From JAAUTS01 sp034440395 (GTDB lineage Bacteria; Verrucomicrobiota; Verrucomicrobiia; Methylacidiphilales; JAAUTS01): DNA of 64,000 nucleotides. A program made the position numbers and the translations under genes. Positions 18,557 to 26,719 of this stretch are shown piece by piece; the first letter of the stretch is position 1; every line of letters starts with the position of its first letter. The DNA is taken from NCBI GenBank assembly GCA_034440395.1, contig JAWXBW010000009.1, forward strand, positions 1 through 64,000. Direction: 5' to 3'. The notes under the pieces were generated by a model, which saw only the letters and a program-made list of their open reading frames with translations, searched no databases and was not told the origin of the DNA.

Positions 18557-18602
18557 ACCCTTTCCACATAACCCGTAATTTTTAAGTAATAATCAACGTC
18601 TT

Positions 18603-19082
18603 ATGAACAATCTTGATACTATGGATCAGTGCCTGAGAAAAACCCCTCTTTTCTCTTGGTTAAGCACGGAGAGCATCGCTTGGTTGGCTCATTACACTGA
18701 AGAATTGTCCTTTAATCAAGGCGATACCATACTCGAACTAGGCAGCCTCTCAGACTCCCTCTACATCATCGCTCAAGGAGAGGTCACCTTCATTTGCGGC
18801 ACCTCCCAAGACACTGATGAACAACAAGCCACCAGCCTTGATGAAATGGATATCTTCGGCGAACTCTCCCTTTTAGAAATAAAGCCACGCACCTCCCTTG
18901 TCCGTGCAGCGCTGCCCACAACGCTCTACCGCCTAAAAGCAGAGACCATTGCCCAACTTGCTCAAAAAAATCAAGATCAACACGCTATTCTCATTACCAA
19001 CCTGTCCCGTTTTCTCGCTCGCAAAATACGCACTCTCAATTCCAAAAAATCTATTCTCAATCAAGCAACATCCAAGGAATAA
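18603..19082 (+). CDS. Cyclic nucleotide-binding domain protein (first copy)
   Basis: The 159-residue protein consists of a single cNMP-binding beta barrel plus C-terminal helix. The characteristic pieces are QGDTILELGSLSDSLYII, QGEVTF and the phosphate-binding cassette DIFGELSLLEIKPRTSLVRA, with the conserved Glu and Arg. There is no effector domain and no HTH, so it may work by protein contact. It lies 46 bases after cheA and five bases before a related gene, so it probably belongs to the chemosensory operon. Confidence 0.85.
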   Translation: MNNLDTMDQCLRKTPLFSWLSTESIAWLAHYTEELSFNQGDTILELGSLSDSLYIIAQGEVTFICGTSQDTDEQQATSLDEMDIFGELSLLEIKPRTSLVRAALPTTLYRLKAETIAQLAQKNQDQHAILITNLSRFLARKIRTLNSKKSILNQATSKE

Positions 19083-19087
19083 CCACC

Positions 19088-19570
19088 ATGATCTCCCAAC
19101 TCGACGACCTTGTGGCTAAAGAAAAAATATTTTCCGCCTTTAAAAACTTTCCGCTCTTCCAAGGCCTTCCAGACGAAGTTCTAGTCGTTTTTTTCGTGGC
19201 AGCTCAAGAAGAAATATACCGCAGCGGCCAAGTTATCATGAAAGAGGGTGACCATGGCCAAGAACTCTACATTATAGGAGATGGCAGCGTGGACGTCTGC
19301 ATTAACTACGAACAAGAATCCAAAACAGTTTTAGCCAAACTCAGCAAGAACGATTTTTTCGGAGAAATGTGTGTCATCGAACCTTCCCTCCGCTCAGCCA
19401 CCGTGGTAGCAGCCGAGACAACCTTACTCTATTCCCTAAAAAGTACGTCGTTGAATAAAGTCTATCAAGTCTGGCCTGAGCAACAATCCACCATCATGAC
19501 CAACCTTGCCCACCAACTTTCCCAACGCGTGCAAAAACTAGACGACACCTATTTCAGCCGAGCTTGGTAG
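19088..19570 (+). CDS. Cyclic nucleotide-binding domain protein (second copy)
   Basis: The 160-residue protein is a diverged paralogue of the preceding gene, with the same single-domain layout. Key segments are SGQVIMKEGDHGQELYIIGD and the cassette DFFGEMCVIEPSLRSATVVA (conserved Glu and Arg). The C-terminal helix ends in KLDDTYFSRAW. The stop is TAG. The pair closes the chemosensory cluster and may let a cyclic nucleotide tune the kinase or its output. Confidence 0.85.
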   Translation: MISQLDDLVAKEKIFSAFKNFPLFQGLPDEVLVVFFVAAQEEIYRSGQVIMKEGDHGQELYIIGDGSVDVCINYEQESKTVLAKLSKNDFFGEMCVIEPSLRSATVVAAETTLLYSLKSTSLNKVYQVWPEQQSTIMTNLAHQLSQRVQKLDDTYFSRAW

Positions 19571-19602
19571 CTCCTGAACGACTGCCTACCTATTCAAGCT
19601 AC

Positions 19603-19632
19603 TTGCCAATCTATTAAGTAATCAGCTAGGTT
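19603..19632 (+). promoter_or_regulatory. Candidate promoter of tRNA-Ser
   Basis: TTGCCA (19603-19608) is followed after 18 bases by TAGGTT (19627-19632), 13 bases before the tRNA. The -10 match is modest. Confidence 0.35.
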
Positions 19633-19645
19633 TAATCTTCCAACA

Positions 19646-19730
19646 GGACAGATGGCTGAGCGGTTAAAGGCACTCGACTCGAAATCGAGAGATGGGTAAC
19701 CATCCGTGGGTTCAAATCCCACTCTGTCCG
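19646..19730 (+). tRNA. tRNA-Ser (anticodon CGA)
   Basis: The acceptor GGACAGA pairs with TCTGTCC and the discriminator is G. The anticodon arm is CTCGA-CTCGAAA-TCGAG with anticodon CGA. A long variable arm (class II) and the T arm GTGGGTTCAAATCCCAC follow. CCA is not encoded. The 3' end is duplicated 138 bases downstream. Confidence 0.95.
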
Positions 19731-19887
19731 CTCTGTGAGCGGCCCTCGTGATAACGAGAAATCTATCTTGTTTTGAACGCAGTTCATCTGCTCTGCCTGA
19801 AAGGCAATCCTTCATCGCCAAAGGCTCAAGCTGCAGCAATGTTCCTAACATTCATCCCACTCTGTCCGCTCTGTGAGCGGCCCTCGT
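19716..19887 (+). repeat. Direct repeat of the tRNA-Ser 3' end plus a hairpin (two 34-bp copies)
   Basis: Bases 19716-19749 and 19854-19887 are identical, 34 bases each, offset 138. Each copy holds the last 15 bases of the tRNA plus 19 downstream bases containing the hairpin CCGCTC-TGT-GAGCGG. Between the copies lie further short palindromes, CTCGT-GATA-ACGAG and GAACGCAGTTC. No integrase gene is adjacent. The layout resembles the tRNA-3'-end repeats (rtT) after tyrT in E. coli, but could also be an old att scar. Confidence 0.85.
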
Positions 19888-19968
19888 ATTGAAGCTCTCA
19901 AGTCAGAAGCTTACCCTAATCGGAATCGCCTAGCTCAAGACATTGAGGTCACCACTATAACGATATCA

Positions 19969-21336
19969 TCAAACAACCGTGAGGCCTTCGGCGCGGTATT
20001 CGTTTATTTTATTTCTTAAGGTTCTCAGACTAATTCCTAGAAGCTCGGCGGCGTGGGTGCGGTTGTTTCCACAGCGTTCTAAGGCCTTTAAAATCATGGC
20101 TTGCTCGACCTTCCTGATGGTGACGATGCCTACCTCATCCTGCACCGTAGCACTAGCCCCTGTCACCCCAACGGCGGCGAAGTCTTCTGGTCTTAGGCTA
20201 CCCTCCTCTGAGCAAAGGATGACGGCTCGTTCCATAGCGTTCTGCAGTTCCCTCACATTACCAGGCCAAGCGTAGGCTTTTATTCTCATGAGGACTTCGT
20301 GCTGAAGAGCTTTGATTTTTTTGCCGTGCTTGCGGGCGAATTGATGGCCAAAGTATTCTGCTAAACGAATCAAGTCCTCTCCGCGCTCACGCAAGGGAGG
20401 TATCTCAATGGGCACAACATTGAGACGGTAGTATAAGTCTTCCCGGAATCGGCCCGCTCGTACTTCTTGCAAAAGATTACGATTCGTAGTGGCTAGGACA
20501 CGAACATCAACAGAGATGGTTTTATTTCCACCGACACGCTCAAATTCTCGCTCTTGCAAGACGCGTAGTAACTTAACTTGTAGATCCGGGGGTATTTCAG
20601 AAATTTCATCAAGCAGAAGAGTACCTGTGTGGGCGAGCTCAAAACGCCCTTCCCTTCTCTGAACCGCACCCGTGAAAGCTCCTTTTTCATGTCCAAAGAA
20701 TTCACTCTCTAACAAGGTGGCGGTAATGGCAGCGCAATTCACACGGATAAAAGGTTTAGCCGAGCGAAGACTGCCGTCATGCAGTGCTTTAGCCACAACT
20801 TCTTTACCCGTACCACTCTCGCCTTGAATCAAAACAGTGGCAGACGTGACGGCTATTTTATCAATTAATTCTTTCACGCGCAACATAGCGAGACATTGGC
20901 CCCAGTCTACGGATTGACTGCTATGCGGGGTGATTTCTTGGCGTAGATAGAGATTTTCTGCCTCAAGTTTGCGAACTTCTTCTAGGCGGCCTAAAGCTAC
21001 ACTGAGCCGAGAGATATCAACGGGTTTTACAAGATAATCAAAGACCCCCAGCCTTAAAGCTTCTACGGCCGAGTCAAGGGTTCCAAACCCAGTCATGACC
21101 ATCAGGCGCATGGTAGGATACATTTGCTTAATCTCTTGCAGGTACTCAAGCCCATTACCGTCTTTAAGATGAACGTCGCTGATAATTAGATCAAAGGTGT
21201 CTTCTTTGAGAATAAGCCGCGCTTGAGCAATGGAAGGAACTGCTAATACGGAATAATTTAATTCACCTAAGAGATCAGACAAGACGGCTCGAACGGAACT
21301 TTCATCATCTAGAACCAAGATTTTTTCAAGTTTCAT
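19969..21336 (-). CDS. Sigma-54-dependent response regulator (NtrC/AtoC family)
   Basis: The 455-residue protein activates transcription from sigma-54 promoters. It has a receiver (1-118; Asp10-Asp11, phosphoacceptor Asp54, Lys104), then an AAA+ domain with Walker A GESGTGKE (172-179) and the sigma-54 contact loop GAFTGA (219-224). A Fis-type HTH occupies the last 45 or so residues (TIRKVEQAMILKALERCG, then NRTHAAELLGISLRTLRNK). It follows lptB by 53 bases and may belong to the envelope operon. No sensor kinase lies next to it. The target genes cannot be told from the window. Confidence 0.93.
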   Translation of the reverse strand: MKLEKILVLDDESSVRAVLSDLLGELNYSVLAVPSIAQARLILKEDTFDLIISDVHLKDGNGLEYLQEIKQMYPTMRLMVMTGFGTLDSAVEALRLGVFDYLVKPVDISRLSVALGRLEEVRKLEAENLYLRQEITPHSSQSVDWGQCLAMLRVKELIDKIAVTSATVLIQGESGTGKEVVAKALHDGSLRSAKPFIRVNCAAITATLLESEFFGHEKGAFTGAVQRREGRFELAHTGTLLLDEISEIPPDLQVKLLRVLQEREFERVGGNKTISVDVRVLATTNRNLLQEVRAGRFREDLYYRLNVVPIEIPPLRERGEDLIRLAEYFGHQFARKHGKKIKALQHEVLMRIKAYAWPGNVRELQNAMERAVILCSEEGSLRPEDFAAVGVTGASATVQDEVGIVTIRKVEQAMILKALERCGNNRTHAAELLGISLRTLRNKINEYRAEGLTVV

Positions 21337-21389
21337 AAGATAAAATGAAGTAGGGCATAAATACCTACATTAGAAAATAAGAACCAAAC

Positions 21390-22115
21390 TTAAATATTAA
21401 AACGTGGTCCAAGGTAAAGCGAGCGCGCAATGGGATCGTTAATGAGTTGTTCACTGGTCCCTTCACATTCCACCCGGCCTTCACAGATGAGGTAAGCGCG
21501 GTCCACAACAGAGAGGGTTTCTCGTACGTTATGATCTGTAATAAGAACGGCTAGGCCACGTGCGCGTAGGGAGAGAATGATTTGTTGAATGTCTTGAACG
21601 GCTATAGGATCCACGCCACTGTAGGGTTCATCTAACATAAGCAGACTTGGTTCTGTAACCAAACAGCGGGCAATGGCGAGGCGACGTTTTTCTCCACCGG
21701 AAAGCATGTAGGCTTTGCTTTTACGTAACCGCTCAATACCTAGCTCAAAAAGCAAGTCTTCCAACTTTTGCTGTTTCTCGAGATCGCTCAGGGGCAGCGT
21801 TTCTAAAACGGCCATGAGGTTGTCTTCTACGCTCAATTTTTTAAAGATAGATTCTTCTTGTGGAAGATAGCTGATGCCACGCCGCGCGCGACGATACATG
21901 GGCATGCCAGAAACTTCTTCACCTTGGAGAAATATCTCGCCCTGAGTGGGACGGACTAAGCCTACCACCATGTTAAAGGTGGTACTCTTACCTGCTCCGT
22001 TGGGTCCAAGCAATCCGACAATTTCACCCGCACTTACTTGAAAGTTAACGCCGTTAACGACGTTGCGCTCGCCGTAAGTTTTAACGATGTCATTAACTCG
22101 GATAATTTCAGACAT
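21390..22115 (-). CDS. lptB: LPS export ABC transporter ATP-binding protein LptB
   Basis: LptB is the ATPase that powers LPS extraction from the inner membrane with LptFG. The 241 residues start MSEIIRVNDIVKTYGERN. Walker A is GLLGPNGAGKST, the ABC signature LSGGEKRRLAIARCL and Walker B LLMLDEPYSG. The ATG at 22115 is chosen because it sits 13 bases past the lptA stop and gives the family N-terminus; longer readings would overlap lptA. LptF and LptG are not in the window. Confidence 0.94.
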   Translation of the reverse strand: MSEIIRVNDIVKTYGERNVVNGVNFQVSAGEIVGLLGPNGAGKSTTFNMVVGLVRPTQGEIFLQGEEVSGMPMYRRARRGISYLPQEESIFKKLSVEDNLMAVLETLPLSDLEKQQKLEDLLFELGIERLRKSKAYMLSGGEKRRLAIARCLVTEPSLLMLDEPYSGVDPIAVQDIQQIILSLRARGLAVLITDHNVRETLSVVDRAYLICEGRVECEGTSEQLINDPIARSLYLGPRFNI

Positions 22116-22128
22116 GATGATTAATACC

Positions 22129-22620
22129 CTATTGCAGAAAGAATTGGACTTTACTACGACCATCCACTTCCATGCGATCTGAGCTTGGGTAAATGGTAAT
22201 GACCGTGCCAGTGACGCGATTAGCACCTTGATTCACGACGGGATCACCCGTGAGCCTGATTTTTTTATCAGCTAGGATATACTCAGCCTCGCGAGCTTCA
22301 GCAGAGCGACCTGAAGCTTGCTTAATTTTAACACTGCCACGAGCCACGATACGCTCCATTTTATTATCAACATCAAAATAGACGACGAGCTCATCAGATG
22401 TTAGGTCAAAGTTAGGATCTTTTACCGTAACGCTACCTGTGAAGGTTCCGAATTTTTTACTAAGATCAAGCTTGAAGCTGTTACTAGTTACCTCTGTTTC
22501 TTTAATCACAGCACCTGGTGAAGTTTTAGCCGCAGCTGATGTATTAGGGGCTAGAGGTTCAGCTCTTATGGGGGTGCTAAGAGTTGCGACTAAAATTAAA
22601 GAATAAATCCATGTTTTCAT
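22129..22620 (-). CDS. lptA: LptA/OstA-like periplasmic LPS transport protein
   Basis: The 163-residue protein has a signal peptide (MKTWIYSLILVATLSTPIRA). An OstA-type beta-jellyroll follows: LTSDELVVYFDVDNKMERIV, ARGSVKI, AEYILADKKIRLTGDPVV, VTGTVITIYPSSDRMEVDG. It would bridge LPS across the periplasm. It ends with TAG, and its start overlaps the lptC-like stop by four bases (ATGA). Position directly before lptB supports the call. Confidence 0.88.
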   Translation of the reverse strand: MKTWIYSLILVATLSTPIRAEPLAPNTSAAAKTSPGAVIKETEVTSNSFKLDLSKKFGTFTGSVTVKDPNFDLTSDELVVYFDVDNKMERIVARGSVKIKQASGRSAEAREAEYILADKKIRLTGDPVVNQGANRVTGTVITIYPSSDRMEVDGRSKVQFFLQ

Positions 22621-23057
22621 TTGGGTAAAACCTCATCGTTACGCTTGATCACTACTTTGACATTTTCTTGAAAAATCCCTTTGTTCTCCATAATTAGCCA
22701 ATCCATCGTCTTAGCCGTTAGGGTGAAGCTGGGATGCTCAATTTTAACATTATTACTGCTGGTAAGGCGGTTTTCCTCCCGCCAATAATCGCTCTCATCG
22801 GAAGATATTTTTGTTTCGGTCAATCCTTTGTTATAGAAATCAATGATTAAGCCGCGTACTTTTATCCGACTCAAGCTCATAACAGTGGCTTCACGCCCAA
22901 AAATTTTCATCTTGATCACCCCATCTTTATCGCGTTGGGGAAGTTCTAATCCACGTATGATAGCTCCGATAGCAAAGTCAGCCTGAGCAAGAACTCGCAC
23001 GGCAGTTGCTGTGAGAACCAAGGTTGTAGCCAAGATAATAACTTTAGAGTACTTCAT
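22617..23057 (-). CDS. LptC-like periplasmic protein
   Basis: The 146-residue protein has an N-terminal signal or anchor segment (MKYSKVIILATTLVLTATAV). Its pattern of short beta strands resembles LptC/YrbK: KMKIFGREATVMSLSRIKVR, TETKISSDESDYWREENRL, LTAKTMDWLIMENKGIF. The sequence is diverged, so the call leans on position between kdsA and lptA. The start overlaps the kdsA 3' end by 14 bases. Confidence 0.7.
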   Translation of the reverse strand: MKYSKVIILATTLVLTATAVRVLAQADFAIGAIIRGLELPQRDKDGVIKMKIFGREATVMSLSRIKVRGLIIDFYNKGLTETKISSDESDYWREENRLTSSNNVKIEHPSFTLTAKTMDWLIMENKGIFQENVKVVIKRNDEVLPK

Positions 23058-23835
23058 GAATCTTGGCTAATTTTCTCAGAACCGCAGGTAGTTGGGCAAG
23101 AGGAATCATGTTGGCACCATCGGAAGGAGACTTAGCTGGATTCGGGTGTGTCTCAATAAAAAGCCCGTCAATCCCTGCTGCCATAGCCGCCCGAGCCAGC
23201 ACGGGAGCAAGCCGACCGTCGCCACCCGTGGCACCACCGAGGCTTCCAGGCCGCTGCACGGAGTGCGTGGCATCAAAAATAACACGATGTCCATTTTCCC
23301 GCATGATAGCCAGCCCACGCATATCCACAACTAGGTTATGATAACCAAAAGTCGTCCCGCGTTCGGTCATATAATAATCCTTACAGCCCGTGCTCAAAAG
23401 TTTTTCCGCAATTTGATTTACGTCTTCAGGTGCTAGGAACTGACCCTTCTTGACGTTGACGGTGCAGCCAGATTCGCCTGCAGCTAAGATCAAATCTGTT
23501 TGCCGACAAAGAAAAGCAGGAATCTGAATTGCATCAACAGCGTGTTTTGCTTGCTCGATATCGTCTATAGAGTGAACATCAGTCAATACTTGCACGCCAG
23601 CTCGCAGGCTGATTTCTGCTAAAATATCGAGCCCTTTTTCTAAACCTGGGCCACGCTTACCACGGAGTGAGGTGCGGTTCGCTTTATCGTAGGATGCTTT
23701 AAAAACGTAGTCCCAACCTAACTCGTCACAGAGATCTTTTACGCGCACGGCAATGTTCAGAGCCGAACGCATATCTTCCAGAACACAGGGGCCTGAAACG
23801 AGAAGAAATCGGTTTTTATTTATTTTTTTGGGCAT
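23044..23835 (-). CDS. kdsA: 3-deoxy-8-phosphooctulonate synthase (Kdo-8-P synthase)
   Basis: KdsA condenses arabinose-5-phosphate and phosphoenolpyruvate into Kdo-8-phosphate for lipid A-core. The protein of about 263 residues shows LLVSGPCVLEDMRSALNIA, FKASYDKANRTSLRGKRGPG, LTDVHSIDD, QIPAFLCRQTDL and FDATHSVQRPG. The ATG at 23835 (MPKKINKNRFLL) is chosen. It overlaps the pyrG 3' end by 20 bases, whereas a longer reading would add about 30 unrelated residues. Confidence 0.95.
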   Translation of the reverse strand: MPKKINKNRFLLVSGPCVLEDMRSALNIAVRVKDLCDELGWDYVFKASYDKANRTSLRGKRGPGLEKGLDILAEISLRAGVQVLTDVHSIDDIEQAKHAVDAIQIPAFLCRQTDLILAAGESGCTVNVKKGQFLAPEDVNQIAEKLLSTGCKDYYMTERGTTFGYHNLVVDMRGLAIMRENGHRVIFDATHSVQRPGSLGGATGGDGRLAPVLARAAMAAGIDGLFIETHPNPAKSPSDGANMIPLAQLPAVLRKLAKIHEVL

Positions 23836-25426
23836 GAGCGAGAATGGCTTGAGTGAATGCGTAAAACAGAGGGTGCGGTATATTCGGCTTTGATTGGAAT
23901 TCAGGGTGGAACTGGCAGGCCACATACCAAGGATGGTCTTTTAATTCAATAATCTCAACCAGATTCTGCCCGCGATAGAAGCCTGAAACAACTAAGCCCT
24001 TCTTCTCCATGGCTTCACGGTAAGCTGAGTTAAATTCATAGCGATGCCGGTGCCGCTCTAAAATAGTCGGTTTGCCGTAGGCTTCATAGGCCTTCGAACC
24101 CGGAAGAATCTGACACTCTGAGTTGCCCAAACGCATAGTGCCACCTTTAGCGATAACTCTTTGTTGTCCATCTAATAAAGAAATCACGGGGTGTGGTGTG
24201 TTTTCATCAAACTCCATGCTATGGGCTCCAGCCAAACCGCAGACATTACGAGCAAACTCAATTACGGCGATTTGCATACCTAAGCAGAGGCCTAAATAGG
24301 GAATGTTATTTTCGCGAGCAAACTGTGCGGCCAAGATCTTTCCTTCTATCCCGCGAGTACCGAAACCACCTGGAACGAGGACTCCGTCTACTCCAGCCAT
24401 AAACTTTTCTGCCCCCTCCGATTCGATATCCTCTGCGTCAATACGTAAGGTATGTATCCCCACGTCGGCCGCTGCGCCCGCATGAGTTAAAGCTTCATAA
24501 ATACTTTTGTAGGCATCTTGGTGTTCGATATACTTGCCCACCACAGCGATGTTGACGCGATGTTTCGGGGCGATGATACGATTGACCATGATTTGCCAGT
24601 CCTGCATGTCAGGTGCAGGCAAATCGAGTCGCAGGTATTTACAGACGAGGTCATCTACCCGTTCTCTTTGTAGCATCAGGGGAACCTCATAAATCGAGTA
24701 AGCTACATCTTGCTGCTCAATCACGGCTTCAATAGGGACGTTACAAAACATGGATATTTTATGCCGAATATCTTTCTCAATCGGATGCTCACTCCGGCAA
24801 ACTAAGATCTGAGGTTGAATACCGATCTCGCGTAACTTGGCCACACTCTGCTGTGTCGGCTTAGACTTTAATTCCGCAGCAGCCTTAATATACGGCAATA
24901 AAGTTACGTGAATGAATAAAACATTCTCCGGCCCGACTTCCAAAGCAAACTGACGAATAGCTTCGAGGAAAGGTAGGCCTTCGATATCGCCCGTAGTTCC
25001 ACCTATTTCTGTAATGACGATATCACATTCTTGAAACTGACTAACTTGAAAAATGCGTGCTTTGATTTCATCCGTTACGTGGGGAATGACCTGCACTGTC
25101 TTACCTAAATAATCTCCACGCCGTTCCTTACGTAAGACTTCCTCATAGACCTGTCCTGCCGTGAGGTTATTCCTCCGTGAGAGCTTACCATTAGTAAACC
25201 GTTCGTAGTGGCCTAAGTCTAAATCCGTCTCCGCACCGTCCTCTAACACATAAACTTCACCATGTTGAAAAGGACTCATCGTGCCAGGATCAACATTAAG
25301 GTAAGGGTCGAATTTTTGTAAAACCACCTTTAGGCCGCGTCGTTCTAACAAGGTGCCTAGACACGCTGCGGTCAAACCCTTTCCGAGTGAACTAACCACA
25401 CCACCTGTAACAAAAATATACTTCAT
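23816..25426 (-). CDS. pyrG: CTP synthase
   Basis: The 536-residue enzyme makes CTP from UTP with glutamine. The synthetase part starts MKYIFVTGGVVSSLGKGLTA and has FDPYLNVDPGTMSPFQHGEV. The glutamine amidotransferase domain has PGGFGTRG, the nucleophile elbow YLGLCLGMQ and the later CQFHPEFQSKP. In this operon the CTP feeds KdsB, which activates Kdo as CMP-Kdo. The pyrG-kdsA pairing is common in bacteria. Confidence 0.97.
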   Translation of the reverse strand: MKYIFVTGGVVSSLGKGLTAACLGTLLERRGLKVVLQKFDPYLNVDPGTMSPFQHGEVYVLEDGAETDLDLGHYERFTNGKLSRRNNLTAGQVYEEVLRKERRGDYLGKTVQVIPHVTDEIKARIFQVSQFQECDIVITEIGGTTGDIEGLPFLEAIRQFALEVGPENVLFIHVTLLPYIKAAAELKSKPTQQSVAKLREIGIQPQILVCRSEHPIEKDIRHKISMFCNVPIEAVIEQQDVAYSIYEVPLMLQRERVDDLVCKYLRLDLPAPDMQDWQIMVNRIIAPKHRVNIAVVGKYIEHQDAYKSIYEALTHAGAAADVGIHTLRIDAEDIESEGAEKFMAGVDGVLVPGGFGTRGIEGKILAAQFARENNIPYLGLCLGMQIAVIEFARNVCGLAGAHSMEFDENTPHPVISLLDGQQRVIAKGGTMRLGNSECQILPGSKAYEAYGKPTILERHRHRYEFNSAYREAMEKKGLVVSGFYRGQNLVEIIELKDHPWYVACQFHPEFQSKPNIPHPLFYAFTQAILAHAQKNK

Positions 25427-25445
25427 TTCTAAAAAATCCTGAAAA

Positions 25446-26174
25446 TCAGTCGTTCATCAGTTGGATAACTTTTTCCAGATCATCTGGAGAATCAACGCCG
25501 ATAGACTCCACGCTAGTGGCTATGACTTGAATCGCAACCCCATTTTGCAAAGCTCTCAATTGTTCTAACTTTTCAGCTAACTCCAAGCTGCTGGGCGCCC
25601 ACTGCACTAATTGCTGTAAAGTCTGTGGTTTGTAGGCGTAAATACCTAAATGATGCCAAGTATCCACGCCCGCATCCCCATCACGATTAAAAGGAATGGG
25701 TGATCGTGAAAAATATAGTGCTTTCCCCTGCCCATCCATCACCACTTTAACCACGTTAGGGTTTGTCACGTCTTCACTGGCTCCCATCTTCCTTGCCAAA
25801 GTCGCCATCGGAGCCACTGCTTGATCCAATGAACTTATGAAATGATCCAACACCTCAGGTTGGATCAAGGGCTCATCCCCTTGCACATTTAATATCCAAC
25901 CCTCCTCTTGTCCCTGCGTGACCACGGCGATGCGATCCGTCCCCGAAGGCAGTGCTGGATCTGTCATCACCACTTCCGCACCGAAGGACCGCGCCGCAGC
26001 AAAAATCTCGGGATGATCCGTCGCAATCGTCACCCGCTGGATACGTTCAGCTTTCTTCACCTGCTCCCACGTACGTTGGATCAATGGCTTTCCTTTAACA
26101 TCAGCCAACATCTTCCTCGGAAAACGAGTAGATGCATATCGTGCGGGTAGCACTGCCCAAACCATATCGTTCAT
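25446..26174 (-). CDS. kdsB: CMP-Kdo synthetase (3-deoxy-manno-octulosonate cytidylyltransferase)
   Basis: KdsB activates Kdo with CTP for transfer to lipid A. The family motifs LPARYASTRFPRKMLADVKG, ATDHPEI, PSGTDRIA, NVQGDEPLI and YFSRSPIPFNRD are all visible. The ATG at 26174 gives 242 residues and overlaps the gmhB stop as ATGA, so the genes are translationally coupled. It is followed 19 bases later by pyrG. Confidence 0.96.
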   Translation of the reverse strand: MNDMVWAVLPARYASTRFPRKMLADVKGKPLIQRTWEQVKKAERIQRVTIATDHPEIFAAARSFGAEVVMTDPALPSGTDRIAVVTQGQEEGWILNVQGDEPLIQPEVLDHFISSLDQAVAPMATLARKMGASEDVTNPNVVKVVMDGQGKALYFSRSPIPFNRDGDAGVDTWHHLGIYAYKPQTLQQLVQWAPSSLELAEKLEQLRALQNGVAIQVIATSVESIGVDSPDDLEKVIQLMND

Positions 26175-26719
26175 AAAGAAGCCTTCAAACGGTTCACTAC
26201 CCATTGCGCTGCTTGAAAAAAATCTTCCGCTACGAAATCAGCCTGCGCCCTAGCCTCCACCAAATCATCCTCACCCGAGTGCCCTAAAACTAAGAGCGAA
26301 GCACAGCCCGCATTTTTACCACATTGCACATCGGACAAGCGATCCCCTAGCATCACACTTTTTGACAAATCTAAACCATACTGCTCTGCCGCACGCTGCA
26401 ACATGACAGGCGAGGGCTTACGCTCGTCTGCCCCCTGCGCGGAGCCGGGGGCGTCATAACACATGTAATAACCAGAAATGGCTATACCACTTAACAACGC
26501 TTCCATAGCCTCATTCACTAGACCCACTTGCTCTCTAGTGATAAGTCCACGCCCCACACCCGACTGATTTGATACCACGAAAAGAGGTAAGCCTTCCGCC
26601 GCTAACAACGCTAAACCCTCGTGCACACGAGGCATTAACTCTACCCTAGATGGATCCCCGAGGTAAGGCAGATTACGGATCAACGTATCATCACGATCTA
26701 AAAAAACCGCTGACTTCAT
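26171..26719 (-). CDS. gmhB: D-glycero-D-manno-heptose 1,7-bisphosphate 7-phosphatase
   Basis: GmhB is a HAD-family phosphatase in ADP-heptose synthesis. In its 182 residues the nucleophile motif is FLDRDDTLIRN (Asp8/Asp10 region). SNQSGVGRG is motif II and GDRLSDVQCG motif III. The zinc-binding Cys cluster found in E. coli GmhB is not present: the matching stretch reads CYDAPGSAQGADERKPSP. This is therefore a zinc-less variant. It is coupled by ATGA overlaps to both hldA and kdsB. Confidence 0.88.
   Translation of the reverse strand: MKSAVFLDRDDTLIRNLPYLGDPSRVELMPRVHEGLALLAAEGLPLFVVSNQSGVGRGLITREQVGLVNEAMEALLSGIAISGYYMCYDAPGSAQGADERKPSPVMLQRAAEQYGLDLSKSVMLGDRLSDVQCGKNAGCASLLVLGHSGEDDLVEARAQADFVAEDFFQAAQWVVNRLKASL

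Noticed and set aside
19594..19851. 85-codon minus-strand frame across tRNA-Ser
   Set aside because: It overlaps the tRNA entirely and has no family resemblance.
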